DNA of 64,000 nt, taken from positions 62,001-126,000 of the forward strand of contig CANTFL010001471.1 of assembly GCA_947650285.1 (NCBI GenBank). The letters run 5' to 3'. The position numbers were made by a program, and so were the translations under genes. This DNA is from Hyaloperonospora brassicae (taxonomy: Eukaryota; Oomycota; Peronosporomycetes; Peronosporales; Peronosporaceae). Positions within the stretch are counted from its first letter, which is position 1. The number at the start of each line of letters is the position of its first letter. Positions 55,513 to 64,000 of this stretch are shown here, piece after piece. The notes under the pieces were generated by a model. It was not told the DNA's origin. It searched no databases and saw nothing but the letters and a program-made list of their open reading frames with translations.

Positions 55513-56295
55513 CGCGCGTCCGGCCGTCGTTCGCCCGTTTTATTTCGATTCTTGCGACATGTTTGCTGCTGGACAGAAACGCGGGCGGACCATCAGACGG
55601 GCACGCGCTCGCTCGCCTTTCTTCCTGTCCAGGATATCATGGCTCCACATGCAGCACTCACTCGCACGACGCACGTGTGGCGGCCGTCGTCGACCGTCAC
55701 TTGGGCGTGTGCATGTCGACGTGTTTTCGGTCGCAGGCCGCGCAGGTGGCGCAAGGCAGTGGTGGTTTGGACACTTGTTGCCGGACAGTGTCGGTATGTT
55801 TGGTCAGTGGCGATACTTTACTTACGAGCGGGGGGGGGGCAACGACTAGAGCGAGAACGACCGCCGGGCGGGGCGACAGCTCGACCGCGTGCAAAACTAT
55901 CGAATCGAGCGACGGTACCGCCGAATACAGAACCGAACTTACTACAGCTGTCGATTCGGCAGCGAACTTACTGCGTCCCGCAAATGGCATTCCGATGCCT
56001 GAAATTGTCGTGGAATAGTGAAACGTCACATTTGCGTACATACGTCTGCAGGTGTTGGGGCGAAACAAGTTTGTGCATGTCAAGGGCAACGCCGTTTTCG
56101 TGTTAGGTGCTCGCAAAGGCTTTTCGTAGATCTCTAGTCAAGTATCGTCCAGTACAACAAAGAGCGATAGCGGTCGATAGACGATCGTCATCGACAACTC
56201 GAGAGCGTAAGCCAGTGAGCCAAAGCTTTTCCTGGACATTGTACAGCACAAGACAGGAATTGTAAACGTGATGGTCAAAGTAGTGTCCTGCAGCA

Positions 56296-56862
56296 ATGGC
56301 GGAGATTGCGCTACTTGACGGAGCGGAGAAGGGTAGTGGTGGACACGCGGGAAAAAGCAGCGACATGGCAGTTGCTGCGCTTTACAGGCGTTTCGTATTG
56401 CAAGGGGTGAGCAGAATCGATCAGACGGCTGGTCTGAGGTGGTCCTGGCAGAGGTCGACGTCGAAACGAGTGTCCTTGGCGACAAGTCGCTGGACCGACA
56501 TGCAGGTGCTCGTCTTCGCACGAAAGCTTACACATGTAACGCGCAAGCAAACATCAGGTGATAAACGCCGTCTTTACGAGCTGGTTTGGCTTTTGTATGC
56601 ACTTGATACTAAGACGTGTGGCGCAACGATGAGAAGAGAAATCTTCTCGCGAGGCGTTAGTTCCACGAATAAGGACGAAACCGCTCGTATAAACACAGGG
56701 AAAAGAGCGAGAGAGAGAAGACATTACGTACAAGGGACGAAACCCCTTGTGGAGCTTCCTGGACAAAGAGTTCGCAACGCGGCGTTGCACGTACGTCTCA
56801 TTGCTTCTCTGTCGCCTGATTGTATCGACTTTGACAACGACACTGTATCATTGACACCGTAG
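56296..56862 (+). CDS. Hypothetical protein, weak
   Basis: A 188-codon open frame with ATG. There is no signal peptide, domain or clear codon preference. Within 56430-56520 another frame (VVLAEVDVETSVLGDKSLDRH) looks at least as protein-like. If a gene exists here it is probably spliced or frameshifted. It is given as a placeholder for 55520-57000, where nothing else is supported. Confidence 0.25.
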   Translation: MAEIALLDGAEKGSGGHAGKSSDMAVAALYRRFVLQGVSRIDQTAGLRWSWQRSTSKRVSLATSRWTDMQVLVFARKLTHVTRKQTSGDKRRLYELVWLLYALDTKTCGATMRREIFSRGVSSTNKDETARINTGKRARERRHYVQGTKPLVELPGQRVRNAALHVRLIASLSPDCIDFDNDTVSLTP

Positions 56863-57084
56863 CCATATCGAGGCACAACTCGGAATATCTCTACGCTTTT
56901 TCTTCAAGAAGAGGGAAGAAGGGATGTCTTTTGATGAAGCTTGTAGAGAACGAACTGGTCGACTTTTGCTGGTGTTCTTCTACGTCGGCTGCACTTGAGA
57001 CATCCCGTGCTTTAGTGATCGCCCTCATGTGTTGAGCGGGTTGAAGAGAGACTCAAACAGGAACAAGACAACGCAGAAACGCTG

Positions 57085-57126
<42 letters not shown>
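57085..57126 (+). repeat. (TCA)14 microsatellite
   Basis: Fourteen perfect TCA triplets. Read in one plus frame it gives poly-Ser followed by VDSSVYISADRRSRRSVDY, in another poly-His. If the membrane-protein gene at 57532 has an upstream exon here, the poly-Ser frame fits best. Confidence 0.95.
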
Positions 57127-57531
57127 GTGGATTCGAGCGTGTACATCTCTGCCGACCGTCGCTCAAGACGATCGGTCGATTACTAACTACTGCCAGTGTC
57201 GCAATCTGACCGATCAGAACAGTCACGCAGGACCTGTGCTTGCTGTGCTTCAAGCAGCTGAACCGTCGTACTGAACCTGCTGCGTAGACCCTGGCTACTG
57301 CCACGCGTTCCAGCATCCAACAACAAGCTCAAGCTCAAGCCGAGCTCTGTCCACAGCTGTTCCTACGCACCTTTTCCATTCTTCGGCTACTGACTGCCCT
57401 TTGTCGTCAGTATCGAGACAACGACTACCTGCACTTGACAGCATGCGTGCCGAACCATAACGGACGACCGCATGTATCATAAACGATAGGAATGGTATCT
57501 ACCGTACCAGCACATATGCATTCACGTCTAG

Positions 57532-57984
57532 TGGTCGTCCATCTCGTTCGAGAGTTGCGGCGTCGTTACCGATGCCACAACTACCTTAGCAATCGTCGTA
57601 CTGGCTGCTACGGCTATTGTCTCTGTGTGTATGTGCGCGTATCTCGCTGAACTTTCGATCACTGCGTCGAGATCACATGACGGCTGCTGCGATTCCGCTG
57701 ACTCTTTCGGGTCCAGTGCGCAGAACGATTCGGGACATGTCGTGTCGTCCGTCGGGGCACATGCTGAGGCCTCACCTCAAACGTGCGGTGCAGTCGATAC
57801 GACAAACTTGGCAGCCCAACCATATCGTAGTTTGATGGATCGCAAGCTGAAACTCCGTATCCCATCCCCACATTTGCCGCACATTAGGACAACACGGCGT
57901 TTGCAGTCGCGACTTGCGAGGACTGAATGGACCACACACCTGTTCCCAACGAGGTCAACTGTCAGGACAGAAACTGACCTGTAA
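57532..57984 (+). CDS. Possible membrane-protein exon (3' part of a spliced gene)
   Basis: Open from after TAG 57529-57531 to the stop at 57984, 150 codons. It contains one strong hydrophobic helix (TTLAIVVLAATAIVSVCMCA), then a Ser/His/Cys-rich and finally an Arg/Thr-rich tail (RTTRRLQSRLARTEW). No ATG precedes the helix in frame. The exon would follow an acceptor such as CACGTCTAG at 57523-57531. An upstream Ser/Cys-rich exon (57000-57480) is plausible, giving a single-pass surface protein similar in plan to 53468-55162. Not recognised. Confidence 0.35.
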   Translation, partial: WSSISFESCGVVTDATTTLAIVVLAATAIVSVCMCAYLAELSITASRSHDGCCDSADSFGSSAQNDSGHVVSSVGAHAEASPQTCGAVDTTNLAAQPYRSLMDRKLKLRIPSPHLPHIRTTRRLQSRLARTEWTTHLFPTRSTVRTETDL

Positions 57985-58356
57985 AAGGAACGTATCTAGT
58001 GATCGAGTGCAGTGTCGACACACATGACGCTAACTATTGAGCACTTCTACAGCGACTTTCACAAGATTTGTTGGAGATATTTTTTCGATACAGATCGCCA
58101 ACAATGCATGTGCGTTGTACATTCCTTCTGCGTTGTGTGTATTCCTCGATCAACTACGTATGCCATACGCACAAGTCTACCGACGGCCATGAACAAAGAG
58201 ACAGAGGATTCCAATACGTATCGTGGTGTTAGTCGTCGTAGAGAAGAATCAAAGACCATTGTGTACATACACATGCTGCAAGAAACGCAAACCTCACTTT
58301 GTTGTCGAGTTTCAATAATGAACGCGCTCGGACACGCAGTACGACGGGCGTGCAGC

Positions 58357-61300
58357 TCAGATCGCCCGAAAGTCCTTAAACTTGTTTTCAATGTCCTCTT
58401 TGAGCTCCGGGTCCACTGCATTGCGCACGCCGATCAATGCCTTGGCCACAGCTTCCGACGCACCAATCATTGGACGTAGCACGGCCACGGGCACAGCCCG
58501 AATGACGGACCGCACGTAGCCCTGCGAGCCCGTCTTCTTGTACTCGATAAGTGGCACGGCCACGATCGTCTTGGCAGCCACGTGCAGCTCGCGCGCAAGC
58601 GAGTTGTAAGCTTGACCGAAACCTTCTGCAGCAGTAGCTGGCTGCTGGGTCAGGTACTGACGACCTCCAATACCTCCACCCGTGTCCTGTGCATTGCGAA
58701 TACCGCCGCCACCCAAACGTCGCGAGTTTCGAGCGATACGACTGCCCGCCTGTCGATACTTGAGCTGTTTGTGACGTAGCGCAGACGACGACGACATCAC
58801 GTCATCCGCGTGCTCGAGCAGCGCTTGCGTGCCCTGAGCCACTTTCGACGCAGTGTTGAGTGTCTCAATCGTCACAGACTTGAGAAAACTCGATGCACCC
58901 TTCTTCATGCCACGCACAAGCCGCCGGTCCCGTCCGTAGTGCTCCATTGGGAGCAAGATCAGGTCTGCTGCGCCTGCGCCAATGTTTACAAATGGACGCA
59001 GAGGAGGCATCGACACACTTGCAACGCACTTGTGGATCTGGTGCCGCGAAATGTCCTGCACCCACGACACCAGGACGTGCTCGCCCAAAGCAGTCCATCC
59101 ATCCAGTCCGCTCACTTGCACGCGTCGAAGCAAGAGTTCCATACCCTCGAGCACAAACAAGTTGATCACTTCGAGGTAATCGCCAGCACGAAGCGCCGCG
59201 TAGTCGACATGATTCGGCCGGTAGTCAATCTTGATTTTGCACGGCTTAATGTCGACGCTCTGGAAGAACCACGCGCCCAAGCAAACACCGGGCTCGACAG
59301 TAGGTACACTCTCGCCAATGAACTGCAACTCCACCCCGTGCTCGTGCATTGTCGCCTCGGCATCATCTTCTGCGTCGTCAACCGGTTGCTGTGCTGGACG
59401 CGATTTTGGGGCCAGCGGATCCTCAGCTGGCACAAACTGCCGCAAGAACTTCACAACCTCCTGGTCGAGGTTGACGCGCAGTGGCAGCAAACGAGCCTTG
59501 AGTCGGTGTTCTTCACACAAGTTGGTACCGGGTCGGATGGACGTCAACTGCAATCGCACCATCGAGCTGGCACTTTCACGTGGATGCGTCGCTTCCGACT
59601 TCCAGTAGCACACAATCTTGCGGATCTGGGACGTTGAAATGTAATCCAGCAGTTCCACATCACCCAGTGCCAGCACAGCGTGAGATGCCAGCGACTGGGA
59701 CTCAGCTTCATCAAACACGTCGAGACGGAACTGGATCCGAGTTACCACTAGCTCCAGCATTTCCTCTGTTTTACGGCTGCTCTTCTTTAGCATGCGCTTT
59801 CGTGATTTATGCGGGCTGTCGCGTAACGCAACACGCTTCATGCATGCCGCCGGGTCAGGCTTCATATAGGATGTAGTAGGTGCGCTTTTCGCGCAGGGGA
59901 ATAGAGGTGGGCTGCTATCATTGCCAAACAGATCGCCTCCATCGGAAGGAACGTAGTTGTCCAACAACGCGTCCAAAAGCTTCTCCTTCCTGGCAGCACC
60001 CCTATCTCGTGGCCGCACGTCCGTGGGAGGTCCGTCCTTCCGCGAGTGGAGCTTTACCGCTTCGCTCACATCGCGTGTCCAGTCGCATCCACCAAAGAAC
60101 CGCACGCAAATGTTGAAGTTACGCAGTAGCACGTGCCGCACGACGACCGGAGGCGGCGCCTCTACTTTTCGTACCATATTTTCTCGTGCAATGGACCTTA
60201 TGGCATCCTCGCATTCTTTTTCGCCAAACGATAGGGATGTTGCTGAGCCACCAATGGGTATTTCTACGTGGTGCGGATAAATTCGCGATGGCGGGCCAGT
60301 CATGGGGAGGCCGCCATCATCAAACCGTTGATCATCGTAGAACCAGCGTGCTGTAGGCTGGTCTCGCGGTGAACCCGTCTGACTTCGATATGATGAAGAG
60401 TCCTCGTGGTGGCTACTGGTCGACGAAAAGGATGCCCGTCGCGCTGAAGTTGTGTATGAATGCGGTGCCATGGCGAAGCTGCGCTGCTGCTCGTCTCTGT
60501 CCAAGCGCTGGTACGCTAATTCGTTATGGTATGTATCGCTTCCACGATCATCAATGCCTGAATCCCGAAATTCACGACCGCTATTCGATTCCATGTCCAG
60601 CAGCCGGTTGAGCCGCGACTGAAGATTGCTGTCGAGCGCGAAATCTAGTTCGACCTCTTTGCCTTCGTCCTCGCCGGCATCAATAATCGACATGGACATG
60701 GCACTAGGATACACGTCGTTGTAATGTCTGCCATCCGCTTGCTCTTCTTCTGATGACATTCGACGATCTGTCCCTTTTTCCTCCAAGATATCCATTTGGT
60801 GCGAAAACGACGATGCGGTCTCTTCTGTTTGTTGATCACTTAGCCCGACGTCATCGAGTCGATTCTGCATACCCCACCAGTTCTTGGACGCAGCCGGATA
60901 TGCGCCGACTGACAACTGATTCACGTAGCAATCGTCACCATCAACCATATCCATGGCTCCGTTATCACCATAACCTGCATTTGTCGATCCAACACTTGCT
61001 CGTGAGCTCATGTGCGGTCCAGAAGATGGTACACGAGACTTCTCTTCCACTGGCTCGAACATGTGAAGCGCTTCGCGATAGAATTTGCTTTCAGACGCGC
61101 ATTCTTCGCGTTCACCAGCGGCGCCAGTACTTCCACCAGACGCAAGCCACCGCGGTACTTGTCCTTGATGCGGCAGTGCTGATCTCTCAGTAGAAGAGTC
61201 CAATGATATCGAGCAGCCTGGTGCGCTGCCGATTGCCGAGGTAAACCAAGGGTTGTCGCCAGCTGCAGCCTCTCCTGAGTGCGTATCATCTGGCAAGGGT

Positions 61301-64000
61301 TCCATAAGAAATGCCCCCGCGGACTCGTGTGCATGTTCGTCGAACGATCTCGTTTTGGAATAGTAGTCCTCAATGACAAGCTCGTTGATCCGAACCGGCT
61401 TCGTGGAGTCGCGCCTCTCATACTGATCGTGTCGCAATCGCAACTCCGACGCAGACAACTGGTCGTCGCGCTGAAGACCATGGACCATACGGTTCTTCTC
61501 TCTCTTGATAGAATCCATTCGTGTGCGCAACAAACGGGCCTCCGTATCGCTTGCGACCGTTTTCCCAGGAAATATCTTCTTCCCACCACCAAAAGCGTCT
61601 TCATCGATCTGCTCCAGAATACTGACAGAACCTTCACCTAAATCGCCACTTCCGCTGACAGAATGCCGATCGTTTCGCCCGCTGCTACTGCTACAGAAGT
61701 CTACTACTCCCTGTGAGCCCAGTAACAACTCAGACACGGTATTCATCGGCTGCAAAATATTCGCAGGGGCAGGGCTCAGATTCGTGGCGACTGAAATACC
61801 GAAAGGATCAACCGATCCGTCCAGGCCCACATACGCAGTAGTGTCGCGCGGCCCCTGTGCAACCGCAAGCTGATTCGTCCACACTGCAAGCAGCTCGACC
61901 AGCGTATTGAACGAATCAAAGCACGCATAGACATTAGCCGTGCCCAAATTCAATTCCACTGATAACTCTGGTGACGTTGACGAAGCCGGCCCCTTTTTCT
62001 CGGGTCGGTCAGGATGCGCTGCGGCAACCTCAAGTGCAGAAGGCGGCACGAGCACGCGCAAGAAAACATCCACAAAATCCATCGTGACGATCTGCAGAAA
62101 TCCAAACTTCTCCAGAAATGTCAGCAAGGACGGGTACTCTGTGCCCATACTGCCATCACCGCCTCCTCGTGCGTAGCTATCCGCAAACTTGAGCTTGTTC
62201 TTTTTCAGAGCTTTGGAGCTGCTGCAAAGGAAGATGTCGTTGCCGAGAAGAACGTTGTCGATTTCTTCGTAGCCTGGACGTGCTTGCGTCAGGAAAAGCT
62301 CCAGGTCGCCTACGGATAGCTTAAATCCTTGCATGACAGCACCTGTGACAACGTTGGAAGAGACGCTGACCGTTCCCAGCACGAGAATCACACGTGACGT
62401 CAGTGTCAGCGGCGCGTAATCAGCTATCACATCGTAAAAATTAACGAAAAGCTTCGTGAACACGGTCTTCGACGCGGTTGCCAGCGGCACAACGTCGTAG
62501 TCAACTCCACTAGTCATTTCGAAAAGCTTTGCACTTTCTTCATCCGACATACTCGCCGAGTCCAGTGGTATGATTGGAACAGGATATTCCATCAGCACCA
62601 TATCCAGCAACTGATACAGCCATCTCGAGCGTACATCGTAGCGTAAGCTAAGGTGCGACAGGTGCAAGTCTACTTTCATCTCGCGCATCGCATTAGTTTG
62701 GTCAGCAATGTCGACACCCATAAACCAGATAGGAGCTCTCGACATTCCAAACGGTGTTCTGTAAACGATTGGCACAATAGCCTTCGTACGACCGTCTTCT
62801 TCCAGCAAAGTAGTGTTCTGGGCCAGCACGTGAACACGGGAGACCAGCTGCCCCATCCATTGAGACACCTGGAACACTTTAAGAGTCTGGAACGCGAAAT
62901 GGTACGTGAACAAAACCTTCTCGGACTCGGACGAATCAGACGCTGTTTGTCCAGTCGCATTGACTTCGGACGGGACGGAAGCAGCAGACGATGAAATGTA
63001 GTCGCACACACGCAGAGTTCCCTCGCTCACTACGAAGTTCATGCTCATGTAACAAGGCAACAAGCGGTTCCTAAGCGCAGCCGCAGCAAGCATCTGGTTG
63101 TAACTATCCACATCAACAGGGTTGATCATCAACAGCGCGTCAAATAGCACCATCAAGCGATCCAGCGATGACTTGAACAACACTGCGTTCGCACTGGGCA
63201 GACTGATTTCTACTGAATACAGCGAAGCCGCTGCTGCCGCTCGTTCGTACGACTCTGTACGCTCCAGAGCATCCAGATTCCATCCGTTTAGGCCCACTCT
63301 TCCACCATCGTTATCGTCACCACTAACGTCATCAGGTGAGCTGCTGGCCGACGCGCCATCGGGGCTTTGGCTCGAATCTTGAGACAGATTTTGCTTGCTG
63401 GCAATGGCATCCTCCATCTCGCCGCGCGATGGGACTTGGAGCCGCAAGCGGAGTGTGCAAACATTTCCAGAGCATTTGTCACTACAGGCAGTGAGAAGTA
63501 CAGACTCATCGAGACGTACATTTCGTTGATTCCCATGCTCAGGAGTCAATAATGATACCTTGGCATTGTCGAATGAAGTATCAAACTCTGACAACCATGA
63601 AAGCGCACGTCTGTTCCTGTACTCATGTGGCGTTGATGTGCCTGCCACACAGGCCTCGTCACCCTCACTACCAGCGCGTGGAGAGGTCGAAAGAACCTTT
63701 ACACCCTCCAAAGTCATCACAAGCTTGTCTTCGCACAGTCCCCGCTTTGATGACGGGCCAAAGCGAATAAGGTCGCTGTTGACCATCGGAAACCGTAGTG
63801 TCACCTGCACACATTCCGTTGTCACGTCGAGCGTTCTCACGACTTTCTGAGCTTCATTTCTCGTGCCTGCCACTTGCTGCTTCTGCTTCGATACCGATGT
63901 ATCATCTTCCAGCAGGGCTACCAAGCGGTGCGCCCTATCTATCAGATACATATCCCATTCTACAAGGACGGGTTGTACGTTTACCCGCAGCCCTAGAGAT
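58357..64000 (-). CDS. ATG2: Autophagy-related protein 2 (ATG2), C-terminal part
   Basis: A continuous frame of about 1880 codons, open at the window end (..VNVQPVLVEWDMYLIDRAHR), so the N-terminal Chorein part lies outside. The ATG2 C-terminal domain is clear: GAGAADLILLPMEHYGRDRR, LVRGMKKGASSFLKSVTIET, ALLEHADDVM, GFGQAYNSLARELHVAAKTI, YVRSVIRAVPVAVLRPMIGA and SEAVAKALIGVRNAVDPEL. These match the conserved tail that binds WIPI/Atg18 and membranes. The large middle (about 60300-61700) is Ser/Asp-rich and disordered. ATG2 is a rod-like lipid-transfer protein that feeds the growing autophagosome from the ER. VPS13 shares the fold, but the GRDxRxVRGxxxGA segment points to ATG2. Stop is TGA at 58357-58359. 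Confidence 0.85.
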   Translation of the reverse strand, partial: SLGLRVNVQPVLVEWDMYLIDRAHRLVALLEDDTSVSKQKQQVAGTRNEAQKVVRTLDVTTECVQVTLRFPMVNSDLIRFGPSSKRGLCEDKLVMTLEGVKVLSTSPRAGSEGDEACVAGTSTPHEYRNRRALSWLSEFDTSFDNAKVSLLTPEHGNQRNVRLDESVLLTACSDKCSGNVCTLRLRLQVPSRGEMEDAIASKQNLSQDSSQSPDGASASSSPDDVSGDDNDGGRVGLNGWNLDALERTESYERAAAAASLYSVEISLPSANAVLFKSSLDRLMVLFDALLMINPVDVDSYNQMLAAAALRNRLLPCYMSMNFVVSEGTLRVCDYISSSAASVPSEVNATGQTASDSSESEKVLFTYHFAFQTLKVFQVSQWMGQLVSRVHVLAQNTTLLEEDGRTKAIVPIVYRTPFGMSRAPIWFMGVDIADQTNAMREMKVDLHLSHLSLRYDVRSRWLYQLLDMVLMEYPVPIIPLDSASMSDEESAKLFEMTSGVDYDVVPLATASKTVFTKLFVNFYDVIADYAPLTLTSRVILVLGTVSVSSNVVTGAVMQGFKLSVGDLELFLTQARPGYEEIDNVLLGNDIFLCSSSKALKKNKLKFADSYARGGGDGSMGTEYPSLLTFLEKFGFLQIVTMDFVDVFLRVLVPPSALEVAAAHPDRPEKKGPASSTSPELSVELNLGTANVYACFDSFNTLVELLAVWTNQLAVAQGPRDTTAYVGLDGSVDPFGISVATNLSPAPANILQPMNTVSELLLGSQGVVDFCSSSSGRNDRHSVSGSGDLGEGSVSILEQIDEDAFGGGKKIFPGKTVASDTEARLLRTRMDSIKREKNRMVHGLQRDDQLSASELRLRHDQYERRDSTKPVRINELVIEDYYSKTRSFDEHAHESAGAFLMEPLPDDTHSGEAAAGDNPWFTSAIGSAPGCSISLDSSTERSALPHQGQVPRWLASGGSTGAAGEREECASESKFYREALHMFEPVEEKSRVPSSGPHMSSRASVGSTNAGYGDNGAMDMVDGDDCYVNQLSVGAYPAASKNWWGMQNRLDDVGLSDQQTEETASSFSHQMDILEEKGTDRRMSSEEEQADGRHYNDVYPSAMSMSIIDAGEDEGKEVELDFALDSNLQSRLNRLLDMESNSGREFRDSGIDDRGSDTYHNELAYQRLDRDEQQRSFAMAPHSYTTSARRASFSSTSSHHEDSSSYRSQTGSPRDQPTARWFYDDQRFDDGGLPMTGPPSRIYPHHVEIPIGGSATSLSFGEKECEDAIRSIARENMVRKVEAPPPVVVRHVLLRNFNICVRFFGGCDWTRDVSEAVKLHSRKDGPPTDVRPRDRGAARKEKLLDALLDNYVPSDGGDLFGNDSSPPLFPCAKSAPTTSYMKPDPAACMKRVALRDSPHKSRKRMLKKSSRKTEEMLELVVTRIQFRLDVFDEAESQSLASHAVLALGDVELLDYISTSQIRKIVCYWKSEATHPRESASSMVRLQLTSIRPGTNLCEEHRLKARLLPLRVNLDQEVVKFLRQFVPAEDPLAPKSRPAQQPVDDAEDDAEATMHEHGVELQFIGESVPTVEPGVCLGAWFFQSVDIKPCKIKIDYRPNHVDYAALRAGDYLEVINLFVLEGMELLLRRVQVSGLDGWTALGEHVLVSWVQDISRHQIHKCVASVSMPPLRPFVNIGAGAADLILLPMEHYGRDRRLVRGMKKGASSFLKSVTIETLNTASKVAQGTQALLEHADDVMSSSSALRHKQLKYRQAGSRIARNSRRLGGGGIRNAQDTGGGIGGRQYLTQQPATAAEGFGQAYNSLARELHVAAKTIVAVPLIEYKKTGSQGYVRSVIRAVPVAVLRPMIGASEAVAKALIGVRNAVDPELKEDIENKFKDFRAI

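Noticed and set aside
57029..57274. Polyhistidine open frame
   Set aside because: Produced by the (TCA)14 microsatellite; nothing else in the frame looks like a gene.

Overview
The window looks like an oomycete nuclear genome (Phytophthora or downy mildew type). The evidence is compact protein-coding genes with small GT-AG introns (63 to 108 bp), a PcF/SCR74-like small cysteine-rich secreted protein, a secreted glycine-rich protein, and many Ty3/gypsy and non-LTR retrotransposons of oomycete style. The species cannot be named from the sequence alone.

Layout. 1-2.9 kb: decayed gypsy element on the minus strand (gag, zinc knuckle, part of pol, LTR). 2.9-4.6 kb: small repeats, a large foldback palindrome and a 72-residue cysteine-rich secreted protein gene (minus). 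5.4-10.6 kb: gene-poor repeats, including a 121-bp tandem array. 10.9-13 kb: a secreted glycine-rich protein gene whose upstream region is duplicated downstream of it. 13-20.6 kb: a second, heavily decayed gypsy element (plus) with recognisable gag, RT, RNase H, integrase and chromodomain pieces, two LTRs and the leader of a further copy. 20.7-28 kb: gene island with an F-box/C2H2 zinc-finger protein, an SLC35C2-like nucleotide-sugar/triose-phosphate transporter, a PAAF1/Rpn14-like WD40 protein and a UMPH-1/NT5C3-type 5'-nucleotidase. 28-31.6 kb: no supported gene. 31.6-49.3 kb: nested transposons. A second copy of the cysteine-rich gene block is cut by a nearly full-length gypsy element (32487-40228). 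That element's 3' LTR is cut in turn by a 5'-truncated LINE (about 40227-48415) carrying an OTU-like cysteine-protease domain. A dispersed repeat and an oppositely oriented LINE tail follow. 49.5-64 kb: second gene island with a SPIN90/Ldb17-domain protein, a decayed coding segment, the complex I subunit NDUFA12, a Ser-rich single-pass membrane protein, a possible second membrane protein, and the C-terminal part of autophagy protein ATG2, which runs off the window end.

Most unusual observations. (1) The gypsy element at 32487-40228 is packed with short perfect hairpins (stems of 8 to 11 bp) in LTRs and coding sequence alike. (2) The same element carries a 536-codon antisense reading frame with a strong coiled coil, starting 128 bp from the 3' LTR and broken only by two in-frame TAG codons. 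(3) Its gag/pol overlap shows a classical -1 slippery heptamer, an 8-nt spacer and a stem-loop containing the gag stop. (4) The element inserted into a cysteine-rich effector-like gene whose intact paralogue lies 28 kb away. (5) The LINE encodes an OTU-like domain with visible Cys and His motifs.

Host genes end in TAA, TAG and TGA, so the standard code applies and the transposon stop codons are real lesions.
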